A stretch of DNA of 64,000 bases from DASRBN01 sp035294305 (lineage in GTDB: Bacteria > Chloroflexota > Ktedonobacteria > Ktedonobacterales > Ktedonobacteraceae). This document shows positions 26,776-36,678 of the stretch, piece after piece (position 1 is the first letter of the stretch; each line of letters starts with the position of its first letter). The DNA is taken from contig DATGLD010000030.1 in the NCBI GenBank assembly GCA_035294305.1, positions 248,001 to 312,000 of the forward strand, in the 5' to 3' direction. The position numbers and the translations under genes were made by a program. The notes below the pieces were generated by a model. The model was not told the DNA's origin. It did not search any database and was given only the letters and a program-made list of their open reading frames with translations.

Positions 26776-28182
26776 ATGGAGCTGCAAGATCAAATTATGG
26801 ATGGAGACCTGCAAACGCTTGGGCTCCAATCGATCCTGAAGATGCTCGCGTTGAGTGGTAAGACTGGAACATTGTTCGTACATTCCGGGCCAGAAACTAT
26901 CTCAATCGGCCTGCGTAAGGGTCAGATCCTGGCGGTGCGTGAAAACGAATCAACGCAGTATGATCTACTCGGCATGCTCTGCCTGATAAATAAACTCGAT
27001 CCGCCGCGCGCGCAATCTGTGCGTGAAATGGCGAAAGGCAACATGCAGGTAGCGTTGGCGTTGCTCGTCGAAAACAACTGGATGAGCCGCGACGAAATGC
27101 AACGCCGCCTTGAATTCGCCATTACGCAGACGATCAGCCATGCATTGCGCTGGGTGAACGGACGCTTCTCATTCCATCGCCAGCTCATCGCCATGGAGAG
27201 CAGGATGGACCCGCTGGATGTCGATAGTGTCTTATTGGAGGCTCTGCGTCAGGCCGACGAATGGGAAGAGATGGGGCAAACGGCGCTCACCCGTACATCG
27301 GTCGCACGCTGGCTGCCAGAGATCAACAAAGATGTCCGCAGCCTGGGTTTGAGCCAGGAGCACATAGAGGTGCTTTGCCTCTCCAATGGAGAAATCTCTT
27401 TGCAGGCCATGGCGCTTGTCTTAATGATACCGGAAGCCCGTGTTGCGCGCACCATGGCCCGCCTGCTTGAATTACGTCTGATCGAAGTTGTTGATACTGC
27501 TCTCGAAGCAGAATTGCAGCAGGATCTCTCCAATATTATTATCATGTGCCAGCATACCCTGGCTCAGCAGCGACAAAACCTTACTCCTGAACAACATCTT
27601 CTTGGATTGATAAAAACCCTTTCCCAATGTATTAATGGCTTGCTCATCCATCATGGCAAATATGCGAAAGCTCTACGCGGGCGGGGCCAATTACCTGTGC
27701 CAGAGATCGTGCGTTACCTGGAACGCCGTTTCTCGCAACCTTTACTGTTGCTGTCAAAGCAACAGTATGCTATCCTCGAAACCGCGAATTTTGTAAATGG
27801 TCAGCTTGATTGTACGGAAATCTTGAATCTGAACAAGCTGGTCAAAGGGGAAAAGCTAGAGGAGTTTTATTGGGAAGCGGTCCTGGGCCTTTCCACGTTC
27901 TTGCGTACCGTTTTCGCGACCTTATTGAACGATGAAGTTGGCAATTCTCATACCGGTCGCCAACTCAATGTCGTCTGGAAAACGTTCCTCACTGAAATCG
28001 ACCAGGAAATTCAACAGTATCAGCTCTATCGTGCGAATCAACATATGCAGCAGGCGCGGAACCGGCGCAATGAAGCCGCATTCCAGGTCGGTCCTGGCGT
28101 GCCCTTGCCCGGTGTATCCGGGGTATCACAGGGTCAGAATGATCTACCCTGGTCATCTGAGACGCAAAGGAGGTTAATGTGA
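26776..28182 (+). CDS. DUF4388 (PatA N-terminal type) protein
   Basis: 468 residues. The N-terminal about 100 residues (MDGDLQTLGLQSILKMLALSGKTGTLFV, IGLRKGQILAV) match the DUF4388/PATAN domain found at the start of cyanobacterial PatA/PixG-type regulators. The middle has helical regions (DEMQRRLEFAITQTISHALRWVNGRFSF) and a winged-helix-like segment (LSNGEISLQAMALVLMIPEARVARTMARLLELRLIEVV). There is no receiver domain in this protein, but one is encoded by the next gene, which overlaps it. First gene of the six-gene chemosensory operon. Confidence 0.85.
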   Translation: MELQDQIMDGDLQTLGLQSILKMLALSGKTGTLFVHSGPETISIGLRKGQILAVRENESTQYDLLGMLCLINKLDPPRAQSVREMAKGNMQVALALLVENNWMSRDEMQRRLEFAITQTISHALRWVNGRFSFHRQLIAMESRMDPLDVDSVLLEALRQADEWEEMGQTALTRTSVARWLPEINKDVRSLGLSQEHIEVLCLSNGEISLQAMALVLMIPEARVARTMARLLELRLIEVVDTALEAELQQDLSNIIIMCQHTLAQQRQNLTPEQHLLGLIKTLSQCINGLLIHHGKYAKALRGRGQLPVPEIVRYLERRFSQPLLLLSKQQYAILETANFVNGQLDCTEILNLNKLVKGEKLEEFYWEAVLGLSTFLRTVFATLLNDEVGNSHTGRQLNVVWKTFLTEIDQEIQQYQLYRANQHMQQARNRRNEAAFQVGPGVPLPGVSGVSQGQNDLPWSSETQRRLM

Positions 28183-28616
28183 AGATGATCGAACCGACGG
28201 TATTAGTGGTTGACGATAGCCCTACTGTGCGGAAAATTGTGCAAATGACGCTACAGCGTGAGCATATCCGGGTCATTACTGCCGGCGATGGATTGAGCGC
28301 TCTCACCTCGGTGGCGGATGAAATGCCTGCCCTCATCCTCCTAGATATCCAGTTGCCTCGTATGGATGGGTACCATATTTGCCAGATAATACGCAAAAAC
28401 TTGCAGTTTCGCACGATACCTATTATTATGCTCAGTGGGAAAGATGGTTTGTTCGACAAGATGCGGGGTCGGCTTGCCGGATCAACCGAATATCTTACAA
28501 AGCCTTTCGACACGGCTGAATTAATCCACACGGTGAAGAAACATCTTGTGGATTGGCAGGCCCGCATGCCCCCACAACAGGAAAGTATGCGGACCCGTCT
28601 CAGACGACGTGGATAG
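28179..28616 (+). CDS. CheY-like receiver protein 1 (PilG position)
   Basis: 145 residues; start GTG 28179 overlaps the previous stop (GTGA), with AAAGGAGG upstream; ATG 28185 is possible. Single receiver domain: VLVVDDSPTVRKIV, phospho-acceptor Asp56 in LILLDIQLPRMDGY, Ser in IIMLSGKDG, Lys in YLTKPFD. The short basic tail (MPPQQESMRTRLRRRG) is not part of the domain. Translational coupling to the DUF4388 gene suggests the two work as a split PatA/PixG-type protein. It is probably phosphorylated by the CheA at 32224. Confidence 0.93.
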   Translation: MKMIEPTVLVVDDSPTVRKIVQMTLQREHIRVITAGDGLSALTSVADEMPALILLDIQLPRMDGYHICQIIRKNLQFRTIPIIMLSGKDGLFDKMRGRLAGSTEYLTKPFDTAELIHTVKKHLVDWQARMPPQQESMRTRLRRRG

Positions 28617-28798
28617 AGGTCCCCTGGGGAGTGCCCATCATATCACGCGCTTCAATGTACGGCTAAGAGGTCCGGCTTCCTGGTGGGAATTGAAATTGGG
28701 TTGAAGGGGGATTCTAAAGAACCCCTGGAGAGAATAGCCATTCTTTCCTAGTGTCTGGTGTAATGGGTTGCACCTCTACAAAGGAAAGGTATACTGAA

Positions 28799-29164
28799 AT
28801 GCCAGGGCAGAAGGTACTCGTAGTTGATGATAGTTGGACAGAGTTGACGATGATCGCGGCTCCTCTGCGCAATAGCGGCTTTGAGGTAGTCACCGCCGTC
28901 GATGGCGATGAGGCCCTTGAAAAAGTCTTTAAGGAACGCCCGCAATGTATCGTGCTGGACGTAGTCTTGCCCAAACAGAATGGATTTCAACTATGTCGCA
29001 GACTCAAAAGCCTGGAAGCAAGTAAGCACATACCGATTATTTTATTGACCAGCAAGAACACGCCTCTTGACAAATCCTGGGGGCTGCGACAGGGCGCAGA
29101 TATGTATATGACAAAGCCTTTCAGTGAAGACGAGCTGGTCAACAATGTCCGTCGACTTACATAA
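28799..29164 (+). CDS. CheY-like receiver protein 2 (PilH position)
   Basis: 121 residues from ATG 28799 (AAGGAAAGG upstream; an in-frame GTG at 28751 is less likely). Receiver domain with VLVVDDSWTELTMI, Asp54 in CIVLDVVLPKQNGF, TSK in ILLTSKNTP, and Lys in YMTKPFSEDEL. Nothing beyond the receiver fold. In Pil-Chp systems the second CheY (PilH) dampens or redirects signal flow; the same job here is inference. Confidence 0.93.
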   Translation: MPGQKVLVVDDSWTELTMIAAPLRNSGFEVVTAVDGDEALEKVFKERPQCIVLDVVLPKQNGFQLCRRLKSLEASKHIPIILLTSKNTPLDKSWGLRQGADMYMTKPFSEDELVNNVRRLT

Positions 29165-29180
29165 CGATGAGGAGCTTACC

Positions 29181-29819
29181 ATGTTGCAGCCTGATGCAAG
29201 GCAATGGCCGCAATCAGCCGGTTCAACACAAAGAGAGAGGGGATCAGAAGTCCTGGTGCGCCGGGGTGGAGGTTCTGCGGGCTTACCATCACTTCCTTTC
29301 CTAGTGGAGACCCTACCCGGCAATCCTAACATGTCTGCGGACCTTGTGCCTGCCGCGGCTGAGCCGGTTGAAGCGGGTGACCAGTACCTCATCTTCACCT
29401 TGCTTGGGCAGGAGTTCGCATTGAAAGCAGCGCACATTGAGGGTGTTGAGCGCCTGGCGGATGTGACGCCTGTTCCCAATGTCGCGTCCTGGGTCAGCGG
29501 CGTCATAAATTTGCGTGGCTCTATTGCCTCTGTCGTCGATCTGCGCGCGTTTCTAGGGCTTGAGCGGCTCCCGTATAATCCACGGACGCGCTTGTTATCA
29601 GTTGGATACAATGAGATGGTGATTTGCCTGGTAGTGGACAGCGTTAGTGATATGCTTCCCATTGCCCCGTCCTCTATTACCGCTATTTCACGCCAGAACA
29701 CCGTTCCATATTGGATCGCTCCCTACGCATTGGGGAGCGTCAATTTAGGCAAGCGAGCTATCGTAGTTTTGGATGCGGCTCGTCTGCTGTTCTCTGAAAA
29801 AATGCAGCACTATTCTTAA
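29181..29819 (+). CDS. CheW-like adaptor
   Basis: 212 residues from ATG 29181, with GAGGAG and a 6-base gap; an upstream in-frame ATG at 29124 would overlap the previous gene. A disordered N-terminus of about 65 residues precedes a CheW domain: YLIFTLLGQEFALKAAHIEGVERLADVTPVP, WVSGVINLRGSIASVVDLRAFLGL, LLSVGYNEMVICLVVDSVSDMLPI, and a final strand with ALGSVNLGKRAIVVLDAARLL. CheW couples the receptor array to CheA. It sits between the two CheY genes and the MCP, as PilI does in Pil-Chp loci. Confidence 0.92.
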   Translation: MLQPDARQWPQSAGSTQRERGSEVLVRRGGGSAGLPSLPFLVETLPGNPNMSADLVPAAAEPVEAGDQYLIFTLLGQEFALKAAHIEGVERLADVTPVPNVASWVSGVINLRGSIASVVDLRAFLGLERLPYNPRTRLLSVGYNEMVICLVVDSVSDMLPIAPSSITAISRQNTVPYWIAPYALGSVNLGKRAIVVLDAARLLFSEKMQHYS

Positions 29820-29950
29820 AATTGATTGAAACTCGTTTCGGTCTGAATAGTTGAGGTGGTCGTAAGCTGCTACATATGCCACCATGGTCGTCGGATACCT
29901 GCAATGGTATCTCTATTTCAACGCTGCTTCACTGAGAGGAGGCCTGGCGG

Positions 29951-31993
29951 ATGAATGATCGCAATACTGGCGGAATGACAATTAGCTCGCTGTTATTTAC
30001 AGGGCTTATCGTTTCAGTTGCCATTCCGGTCGCTCTAATTATTGTCCTCGGCATACTGGCCCATAGCAGTTCACCGGTATTCGTGTATGTGGATGCGCTC
30101 TGTGCGGTAGGGGTATTGCTGGGTGTTCTGGTGGTGAATTATTTTATTAAGCGCAAAATCCAGGATCGTCTTCTGGCACTGGTAGATGTCTGCCGCAGCT
30201 ATGCCGGGGGAGACCGCAGCGTTCGCGCTACGGCCGCCGGTGATGATGAATTCGCTATGCTGGCCATGTCTCTCAACACGCTTCTTGATAGCCAGGGCTT
30301 TGTTTCAGGCGCTGTCGCCTCGGGTGGCGGTGGCAGCGATGCGGCAGCTTTGCAGGCGCAGATTGAGAAATTGCTCCAGGAAGTCAGCGCCGTCGGTGAC
30401 GGTGATCTGCGCGTCCAGGCCGAAGTGACACCAGATACCCTGGGCGTACTCGCCGATTCATTCAACTACATGATCGAAGAGCTCGCGAAGGTGGTTGGGA
30501 GGGTGCAGGCAACTGCCGTGCAGGTGACGAACGCTACTCGTCGTATCCTGGACCGCTCGGCTGAGCTGGCACAGGCGTCTGAAACACAGGTGACACAGAT
30601 TTCACAGACTACGCAGGCAGTAGAAGCGTTGGCCGTCTTCATCCAGAATGTGGCCCGCAATGCTCAGTTGAGTACAGAAGCAGCACAGGAAGCGTTGCGT
30701 AATGCCGATGCTGGCCAGCAAGCGGTACGCCAGTCAATCCAGGGCATGACAGTTATTCGCGAAAACGTTCAGGAAACTTCTAAGAAGATCAAGCGACTGG
30801 GCGAACGCTCGAATGAAATTGGCGAAATCGTGCGTATCATCGAAGATATTGCCGATCAAACGAACCTGCTCGCGCTTAACGCCGCCATCCAGTCTGCTAT
30901 GGCAGGTGAGCATGGGCGAGGATTTGCCGTAGTCGCCGATGAGATCCGCCTGCTTGCTGAACGTTCAACCGAATCAACGAAGCGTATTGCCACACTGGTC
31001 AAGAGTATTCAGGGTGATACGTTTGAAGCAGTCGTCGCGATGGAAGATAGCACGCAGGAAGTAGTCAAGGGTTCGCAACTCGCCGACGACGCCGGACGCG
31101 CCCTCAACTCGATTTATGCCGCCGTGGAACGCCAGGCGCAAATGATTGAGAGCATTGCCCGGGCCGCTGTCGAGCAGGCCAATGTTTCTGAAAGTGTCGC
31201 TGTCGCTATGGGTCAGATTTCCGAGATCACCAGGCAGACCAACGCCGGAACCCAGGAAGCTGCGATGAGCGTCAGCTATCTTTCCGAGCTGGTCGATCAA
31301 CTGCGCGGCTCAGTCTCCACCTTCCGCCTGCCGGAGCGTAACAACGAGATGGTTGAGGTATTCCCAGCCATGTCGTCTGGCGTACCCGCCCTGGCGGCCG
31401 CCAGCAGCAGCGGGGAGCATTACTTCCAACAAGATATGGATGTGAATAGAGATTGGAACCAGGGCTTTTCCTCCGATTTCTTGCCGGTTCCGCAGGCGCA
31501 AGAGACCGGGCATTCCGGGCCTTTCCAATTCGCCTTTAGTAACCAGCAGGAATTCTCCAATCCGCCAGGTTTCCCGACTCCTCCTCAATCAAATGGGCAG
31601 CAGGCACAACCTTCTAATGGTCAGCAATTTGGGAGCTATCAGGCGGGTATGCTGGGACAGCGAGGGCCTCAATTCGGAAGCCAGCCGCAGGGACTTTCCA
31701 GCCTGCCGTTCGCATCTTATCCGGCTTTTGACCGGGTGGGTAGTTTCGAAAGCCAGCCCGGCTTCGATGGTCAGCAGCAATTTGGCCCCGTACCCGATTC
31801 CGGCTCTGGCGTACGCAATGATAGCAATCAAAGCCAGCCGCTGTTTCCCCCTGCCGGTCAGAATCCAGGTATGCAACAGCAGCAGGGGCAATCGATCGTA
31901 ACGCCTCGCCCGCGTTGGAGAACTACTCAACAGGGTCAAGCATCATTTGGACAGGACCAGGTTCCATTCCCTAACAATGGATTTGGACAGTAG
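29951..31993 (+). CDS. PilJ/PixJ-like methyl-accepting chemotaxis protein without a sensor domain
   Basis: 680 residues with GAGGAGG upstream. Two membrane segments (about 11-32 and 37-60) are separated by only a few residues, so there is no periplasmic ligand domain. A first HAMP is followed by a second one containing GDGDLRVQAEVTPDTLGVLADSFNYMIEEL, a pattern shared with PilJ and PixJ receptors. The signalling hairpin tip is DIADQTNLLALNAAIQSAMAGEHGRGFAVVADEIR, close to the canonical MCP tip. The last about 200 residues are rich in Q, G, P and F and look disordered. Input is probably from another protein or from within the membrane. Confidence 0.92.
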   Translation: MNDRNTGGMTISSLLFTGLIVSVAIPVALIIVLGILAHSSSPVFVYVDALCAVGVLLGVLVVNYFIKRKIQDRLLALVDVCRSYAGGDRSVRATAAGDDEFAMLAMSLNTLLDSQGFVSGAVASGGGGSDAAALQAQIEKLLQEVSAVGDGDLRVQAEVTPDTLGVLADSFNYMIEELAKVVGRVQATAVQVTNATRRILDRSAELAQASETQVTQISQTTQAVEALAVFIQNVARNAQLSTEAAQEALRNADAGQQAVRQSIQGMTVIRENVQETSKKIKRLGERSNEIGEIVRIIEDIADQTNLLALNAAIQSAMAGEHGRGFAVVADEIRLLAERSTESTKRIATLVKSIQGDTFEAVVAMEDSTQEVVKGSQLADDAGRALNSIYAAVERQAQMIESIARAAVEQANVSESVAVAMGQISEITRQTNAGTQEAAMSVSYLSELVDQLRGSVSTFRLPERNNEMVEVFPAMSSGVPALAAASSSGEHYFQQDMDVNRDWNQGFSSDFLPVPQAQETGHSGPFQFAFSNQQEFSNPPGFPTPPQSNGQQAQPSNGQQFGSYQAGMLGQRGPQFGSQPQGLSSLPFASYPAFDRVGSFESQPGFDGQQQFGPVPDSGSGVRNDSNQSQPLFPPAGQNPGMQQQQGQSIVTPRPRWRTTQQGQASFGQDQVPFPNNGFGQ

Positions 31994-32223
31994 GGGCAAT
32001 CTTGCTGTTGCCCGAGTTTCAATCAAGCGTGTGATAGAAACGGATGGATGTGAAATGTGAGGGACCTCTGCGGCCACCTCGCCGGTCCGGTCAGCAGTGT
32101 CTATAGGGAGAAGTCTCGAGGTCTATTCCCAGAATATGGGTGCAATGGGCAGCTATAATGGGAGCCAGAAGAGAATCCCTCACACGGCTTGATAGTGAAA
32201 CTAGAGAAGTGGGTGCGCGAAGC

Positions 32224-35200
32224 ATGTCGAATACATTTGATAAATTATCTGTTCTCGCCTCCTTTATTGAAGAGGTGAATTCATACTTGCCCGAAATCGA
32301 GACCAACCTGACGCGCCTGGCCGAGATGCCCGGCGACATGGAAGCTCTTGAGGAGACATATCGCCGCACTCATACCATCGGTGGTTCCGCTTCAATGATG
32401 GATTTCCCCGGTTTATCGCATGTCGCACATGGCATGGAGGATATCCTCGGCGATGTAATAGATGGGATAGCCGAGCTTGACCAGCCAACTATCGGGCTTT
32501 TGCAGCGTTCTCTAGCGCGCCTGCATCGCCTCGTAGATGGTATAAATCAAGGAATTGATCAGGATGCTGTGATTGCGGAAGATGATGCTGATTATACTCA
32601 GTATCGTGTAGCGCTTGAAGCTGCTGCTCGCAGCGGAGATAACGGCGCTGCCGCGCCGGCAGCGGAAGAGCAATTTCAGACCATTGCCGCGTCACCGGTT
32701 TCTGGCGTATCAATGCCCTCACTTGAAGAAGTGCTGGCGTCTTTCCGCACGCCCGAAACGAGTGCAGGAGAGGGTATGGCGTGGCCAGAAGAGCCTGCGC
32801 CGGTTGCTCACACCGGCATGCCTGCGAAGCGAGATTCGTCTCCCCTTCAATCGCCAACCCAGGGATTCATCCAGGAACAACCGCAAGTATCAACAGAGCC
32901 GCCACAGCCAGGAGCATTGGAGCTACTTGTTGCTTCGTCACGCCAGCCCTCTGCTCCACTCGATAGCCCTCCGGTTACACCACGTGCATCACTGCAAGAT
33001 GACTGGCAGTCTAATGCCGCGGGATCGACCGGTAAAAGAGAAGTCGCGCAACCCACATCTCCGCTCGCACCGGTCAGTCGCGCAGTTGTAGGGGATGGTT
33101 CTATCGCCCCTGCGCCGTCTTCTCTGGCCTCAAGGGATAGAGACGCGGGTCAGGTTGCCACAGTTTATAATGAGATGCAGGCAGAAGTGCAGGCGCTGGA
33201 GGAACAGGCTTCTTCGTTGAAGCGCACGTTGACCCAACTGCGGCTGGCCGTATCAATTATTGAAGCTCAGCGCGCGGAATTTCGTAGCTTTCTGGATGGC
33301 TCCAAAGATGCGCTTGATCGCATGGAGGAGTGGGCCGGGAAAGCTATGGGTCTCAATCTTCGCAATAGTCCAGAGCAGGTCCGGCGTTATCTCCCGCTTT
33401 CAGTCATGTGGGTAGCGAACAACAAGCTCAAGAAAGTACTTGAACTTCTTGTACAAATGACAAGCGGCGTAGAGTTAACGGATGAGCAGATGCAAACTGC
33501 TTTGCAGCAGTTGCATGCATCTATACAAACATGCGGAAGCATTTTCGAACAACTACAATCCAGCTCCTCGCTGCCATTCTTCGCGCATGATCCCGGCTGG
33601 ACGCCCTGGGAGGTGCAGATCCCCCCTGGAAGCGACGCTGTACGGGAACGTGTCACATTTGAGCGTCGCGGCGATCTTGCTGCTATACGTGCCGAGATAG
33701 AAGAGAGATTGCGCGAAGAACTGCGCCAGGAATATGAGGTTCGCCCCTTTACACTGGCTGCTCGCGCCGAATTAGAACAGCAGATACGCAACGAAGTGCG
33801 TGAGGAGTTCGAGACCAGGCGTCAACTGCAAGAAACTGTTGCCGGTTCGGGGCATCAGGAAACGTTAGAAGAAATAAAAACCCGCCTGCGCAGCGAGATA
33901 GAAATTGAGGTGCGCCGCGAGTTCCTCAGCCAGCTTACCGGAGAAATGGAGGATGACACTGAAGCAACGTTTTCCAACTCGCCTCCGCCCACTGCATTCG
34001 TGCCGCCTGCTCCGGCTCCGATGGTAATGCCGCCGCTATCGACTGCATCACCGCCGCCTGCTGCCTCCGTAATGAACGACTTTGGTGAGGAAGCGGCCGA
34101 ACTCTTCCGCCTGGAAGCCGAAGAACACCTGCAGACGATCAGCGTTAACGTAGCTCAACTTGAGAACGCGCCTGCTGACCGCAATCCAATCCAGGGCATC
34201 CGGCGCGCTACTCACACACTCAAGGGGGCTGCCGGTATGATGGGCTTCCGTATGATTGCGGACCTGTGCCATATCCTGGAAGACCTCCTGGACAGCATCA
34301 TAGAGGAGGCAGTCTCCATTTCACCGGCTGTGGTGAGCCTCATCCTGGATACGACGGAATTGTTGGACGCGCTCGTAAATGGTAAGGGGAGTGCAAGCGA
34401 GCATGAGAACGCGCTACAGGAGCTTCGTGGCCGTTATGTGCAGGTGCTGGGTGAGCAGTCTCCGCTGGTAAATAACGCCGATGAGGAGATTGCCGCGGCC
34501 ATCGAGGAAAGAGAATCCTCTATGATGGAGGCCGCTGCGGTTACAGGCGTTGTTGCCAGCACGCCACAGGCCGAAGCGGAGCCACAGGCGCCGACTCGCA
34601 CAGATCTCAGCGTGCGCGTTCCGCTGCAAAAACTTGACGAACTGGTTAACCTGTTTGGGGAATTACTCGTTAACCGTAGTGTCCTCGAGGAGCGCCTGCA
34701 GCGCCTCATGCGCCTGGTAGCGGACGCCGAGGTGAGCAGTAATCGCCTGCGCGATGTCGGCCAGAAACTGGATAGTCGTTTTGAAGCCGCGACACTGCCC
34801 AGTGGCCGCTCGGTGCAGGTGATGCCTGGACAGGGGGATCAAAGCCTCACTCACAATGGCGACAACGGCAGGGGTTCCGGTAAGCGCGTCGAACCTTCTC
34901 ACCTGGCCGAGTTCGATGAACTGGAACTCGACCGTTATACCGAATTCCACCAGCTTGCGCGTGGCTTAAGTGAGGGTATTTCGGATATGACCACCCTCAG
35001 CACTGAGATGGAGGTCATCATCCGTGATTGTGAAAGCGTCTTCAGGCGTGAGAGTCGCCTCAGTACGACGTTCCAGGATCGGTTGATGAAGGCTCGCCTG
35101 GTACCGCTCTCCACCATGATACCACGCCTCTATCGCACAGCTCGTGCGGTTGCGTTGAAGCAACACAAAGAGTTCGAGTTTGTCCTTGAAGGCCAGGAGA

Positions 35201-36618
35201 CCGAGGTTGATCGTACTGTGATCGAGGAAATCGCCGGACCGCTCCTGCACCTGATACGCAATGCCGTTAATCATGCCATAGAAACACCCGAAGTGCGCGT
35301 GCAGAAAGGCAAGTCTCCCGCCGGACAGATCAAGCTATCTGCCACCTATGAAGGGAATCAGGTCATTATCACGGTACGAGACGATGGCACAGGTATTGAT
35401 CCTGAAAAGGTGCGCAATGAGGCCATTGCGCGTGGTTTTATCCGCGCTGATCAGATTCTGAGCGACAGCGATCTGGTCGAACTCATCTTCCGCCCCGGAT
35501 TCTCAACGGCGGAAGTGTTGAGTGAGGAGAGCGGGCGAGGCGTTGGTCTCGATGTCGTGCGCGACAGCGTTTCGCGTCTCAGGGGCACGCTTGAGGTCGA
35601 GTCGATGCCGGGCCAGGGGACAGCCTTCACGATGAAATTTCCGACCAGCCTGGCGATTCAGAGCGTTATGATGGTGCTTGTTGGCGAACATCAGTTTGCC
35701 ATTCCAACCGTGATGGTTGAGTCTATTGGTCGTCTTGATAATTTCAAGTACTCGACCTACGGTGGACGACCTGCGATCCTCGTGCAGAACGACCTCTATC
35801 CTCTCAATTCCCTTGCGCAGTTGCTCGGGCTGCCAGAGAAAGAACCTGATGAGAGAGGGCCTATCGTACTCGTCCACACCGATCGCCAGCGTGTGGCATT
35901 GATGGTTGATGCTATTAAAGGCAAAATGGATGTAGTGATGAAGAATCTCGGCCCTCACCTGCGTCACGTGCATGGTATTGCCGGCGGCTCGGTACTCGGT
36001 AATGGGCGTGTAGTGCTCATCCTTGAACTGCGAGAACTGCTTTCTCCACGTGTAAGTGTGACAACCAGCACTGCTAGTATGCCTGCTCAGGCGGCAAGGC
36101 GAGAAAGTACTGCCATGATGCCGGCGCAGCAAGCGGCACCAAGCATGCCAATCCAGTCTCCGCTACCCGCCGAACGCCAGGTGATTGGGAGTACGGCGAA
36201 TGCGAGCAGGCCTCCTGCTAAACAGGCTGCTACACCCCAGCGTGGTAAGTATATACTGGTAGTGGATGATAGCCCAAGTGTGCGCCGTGTGGTAGGCAAT
36301 ATGCTCAAACAGCATGGTTGGGAGATTCAGCTCGCGCGTGATGGCGTTGAAGCCCTCGAGATGATTACCCGCGAAACTCCGCTGGCCGTGCTACTCGATA
36401 TCGAGATGCCGCGCATGGATGGCTACGAATTGATGGCCACTGTGCGCGCGCAGGAGCAGTATCGCACACTACCCATTGTCATATTGACCTCGCGCGCCGC
36501 CACTAAGCACCAGCAGCGCGCCATGCAGCTGGGAGCGAGCGGTTACCTGGTCAAGCCATACCAGGATGAAGAAATGCTCAATCTCCTCAACACGCTTGTC
36601 TATGGAGCAACCGTGTAA
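32224..36618 (+). CDS. Giant hybrid CheA kinase with two Hpt domains and a receiver (ChpA/PixL-like)
   Basis: 1464 residues from ATG 32224; in-frame GTG 32140 and ATG 32158 are alternatives and none has a strong ribosome binding site. Hpt1 has His50 in RRTHTIGGSASMM. A proline-rich linker (about 185-330) and two charged coiled-coil stretches follow (about 335-400 and 500-590). Hpt2 has His664 in ATHTLKGAAGMMG. Then come a CheA dimerisation domain (LQKLDELVNLFGELLVNRSVLEERL), an ATPase domain (LIRNAVNHAIE, VRDDGTGID, GRGVGLDVV), a CheW-like domain and a receiver with Asp1392 (VLLDIEMPRMDGYEL). The domain order matches ChpA and PixL, with fewer Hpt copies than ChpA. Last gene of the operon. Confidence 0.92.
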   Translation: MSNTFDKLSVLASFIEEVNSYLPEIETNLTRLAEMPGDMEALEETYRRTHTIGGSASMMDFPGLSHVAHGMEDILGDVIDGIAELDQPTIGLLQRSLARLHRLVDGINQGIDQDAVIAEDDADYTQYRVALEAAARSGDNGAAAPAAEEQFQTIAASPVSGVSMPSLEEVLASFRTPETSAGEGMAWPEEPAPVAHTGMPAKRDSSPLQSPTQGFIQEQPQVSTEPPQPGALELLVASSRQPSAPLDSPPVTPRASLQDDWQSNAAGSTGKREVAQPTSPLAPVSRAVVGDGSIAPAPSSLASRDRDAGQVATVYNEMQAEVQALEEQASSLKRTLTQLRLAVSIIEAQRAEFRSFLDGSKDALDRMEEWAGKAMGLNLRNSPEQVRRYLPLSVMWVANNKLKKVLELLVQMTSGVELTDEQMQTALQQLHASIQTCGSIFEQLQSSSSLPFFAHDPGWTPWEVQIPPGSDAVRERVTFERRGDLAAIRAEIEERLREELRQEYEVRPFTLAARAELEQQIRNEVREEFETRRQLQETVAGSGHQETLEEIKTRLRSEIEIEVRREFLSQLTGEMEDDTEATFSNSPPPTAFVPPAPAPMVMPPLSTASPPPAASVMNDFGEEAAELFRLEAEEHLQTISVNVAQLENAPADRNPIQGIRRATHTLKGAAGMMGFRMIADLCHILEDLLDSIIEEAVSISPAVVSLILDTTELLDALVNGKGSASEHENALQELRGRYVQVLGEQSPLVNNADEEIAAAIEERESSMMEAAAVTGVVASTPQAEAEPQAPTRTDLSVRVPLQKLDELVNLFGELLVNRSVLEERLQRLMRLVADAEVSSNRLRDVGQKLDSRFEAATLPSGRSVQVMPGQGDQSLTHNGDNGRGSGKRVEPSHLAEFDELELDRYTEFHQLARGLSEGISDMTTLSTEMEVIIRDCESVFRRESRLSTTFQDRLMKARLVPLSTMIPRLYRTARAVALKQHKEFEFVLEGQETEVDRTVIEEIAGPLLHLIRNAVNHAIETPEVRVQKGKSPAGQIKLSATYEGNQVIITVRDDGTGIDPEKVRNEAIARGFIRADQILSDSDLVELIFRPGFSTAEVLSEESGRGVGLDVVRDSVSRLRGTLEVESMPGQGTAFTMKFPTSLAIQSVMMVLVGEHQFAIPTVMVESIGRLDNFKYSTYGGRPAILVQNDLYPLNSLAQLLGLPEKEPDERGPIVLVHTDRQRVALMVDAIKGKMDVVMKNLGPHLRHVHGIAGGSVLGNGRVVLILELRELLSPRVSVTTSTASMPAQAARRESTAMMPAQQAAPSMPIQSPLPAERQVIGSTANASRPPAKQAATPQRGKYILVVDDSPSVRRVVGNMLKQHGWEIQLARDGVEALEMITRETPLAVLLDIEMPRMDGYELMATVRAQEQYRTLPIVILTSRAATKHQQRAMQLGASGYLVKPYQDEEMLNLLNTLVYGATV

Positions 36619-36645
36619 GGGTGGCCCTTGTGGTCGCCCGTCCTT
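36617..36645. repeat. GGTCGCCC-family fragment after cheA
   Basis: AAGGGTGGCCCTTGTGGTCG then CCCGTCC directly follows the CheA stop codon. Same core as 17496-17523 and 57556-57643. Confidence 0.5.
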
Positions 36646-36678
36646 TCTGGCCATGCGCCAGTGGGTAAGGAGTCAGTT

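Noticed and set aside
35503..36132. 209-codon minus-strand frame inside the CheA gene
   Set aside because: Lies fully opposite the HATPase and CheW-like domains, no recognised motif.
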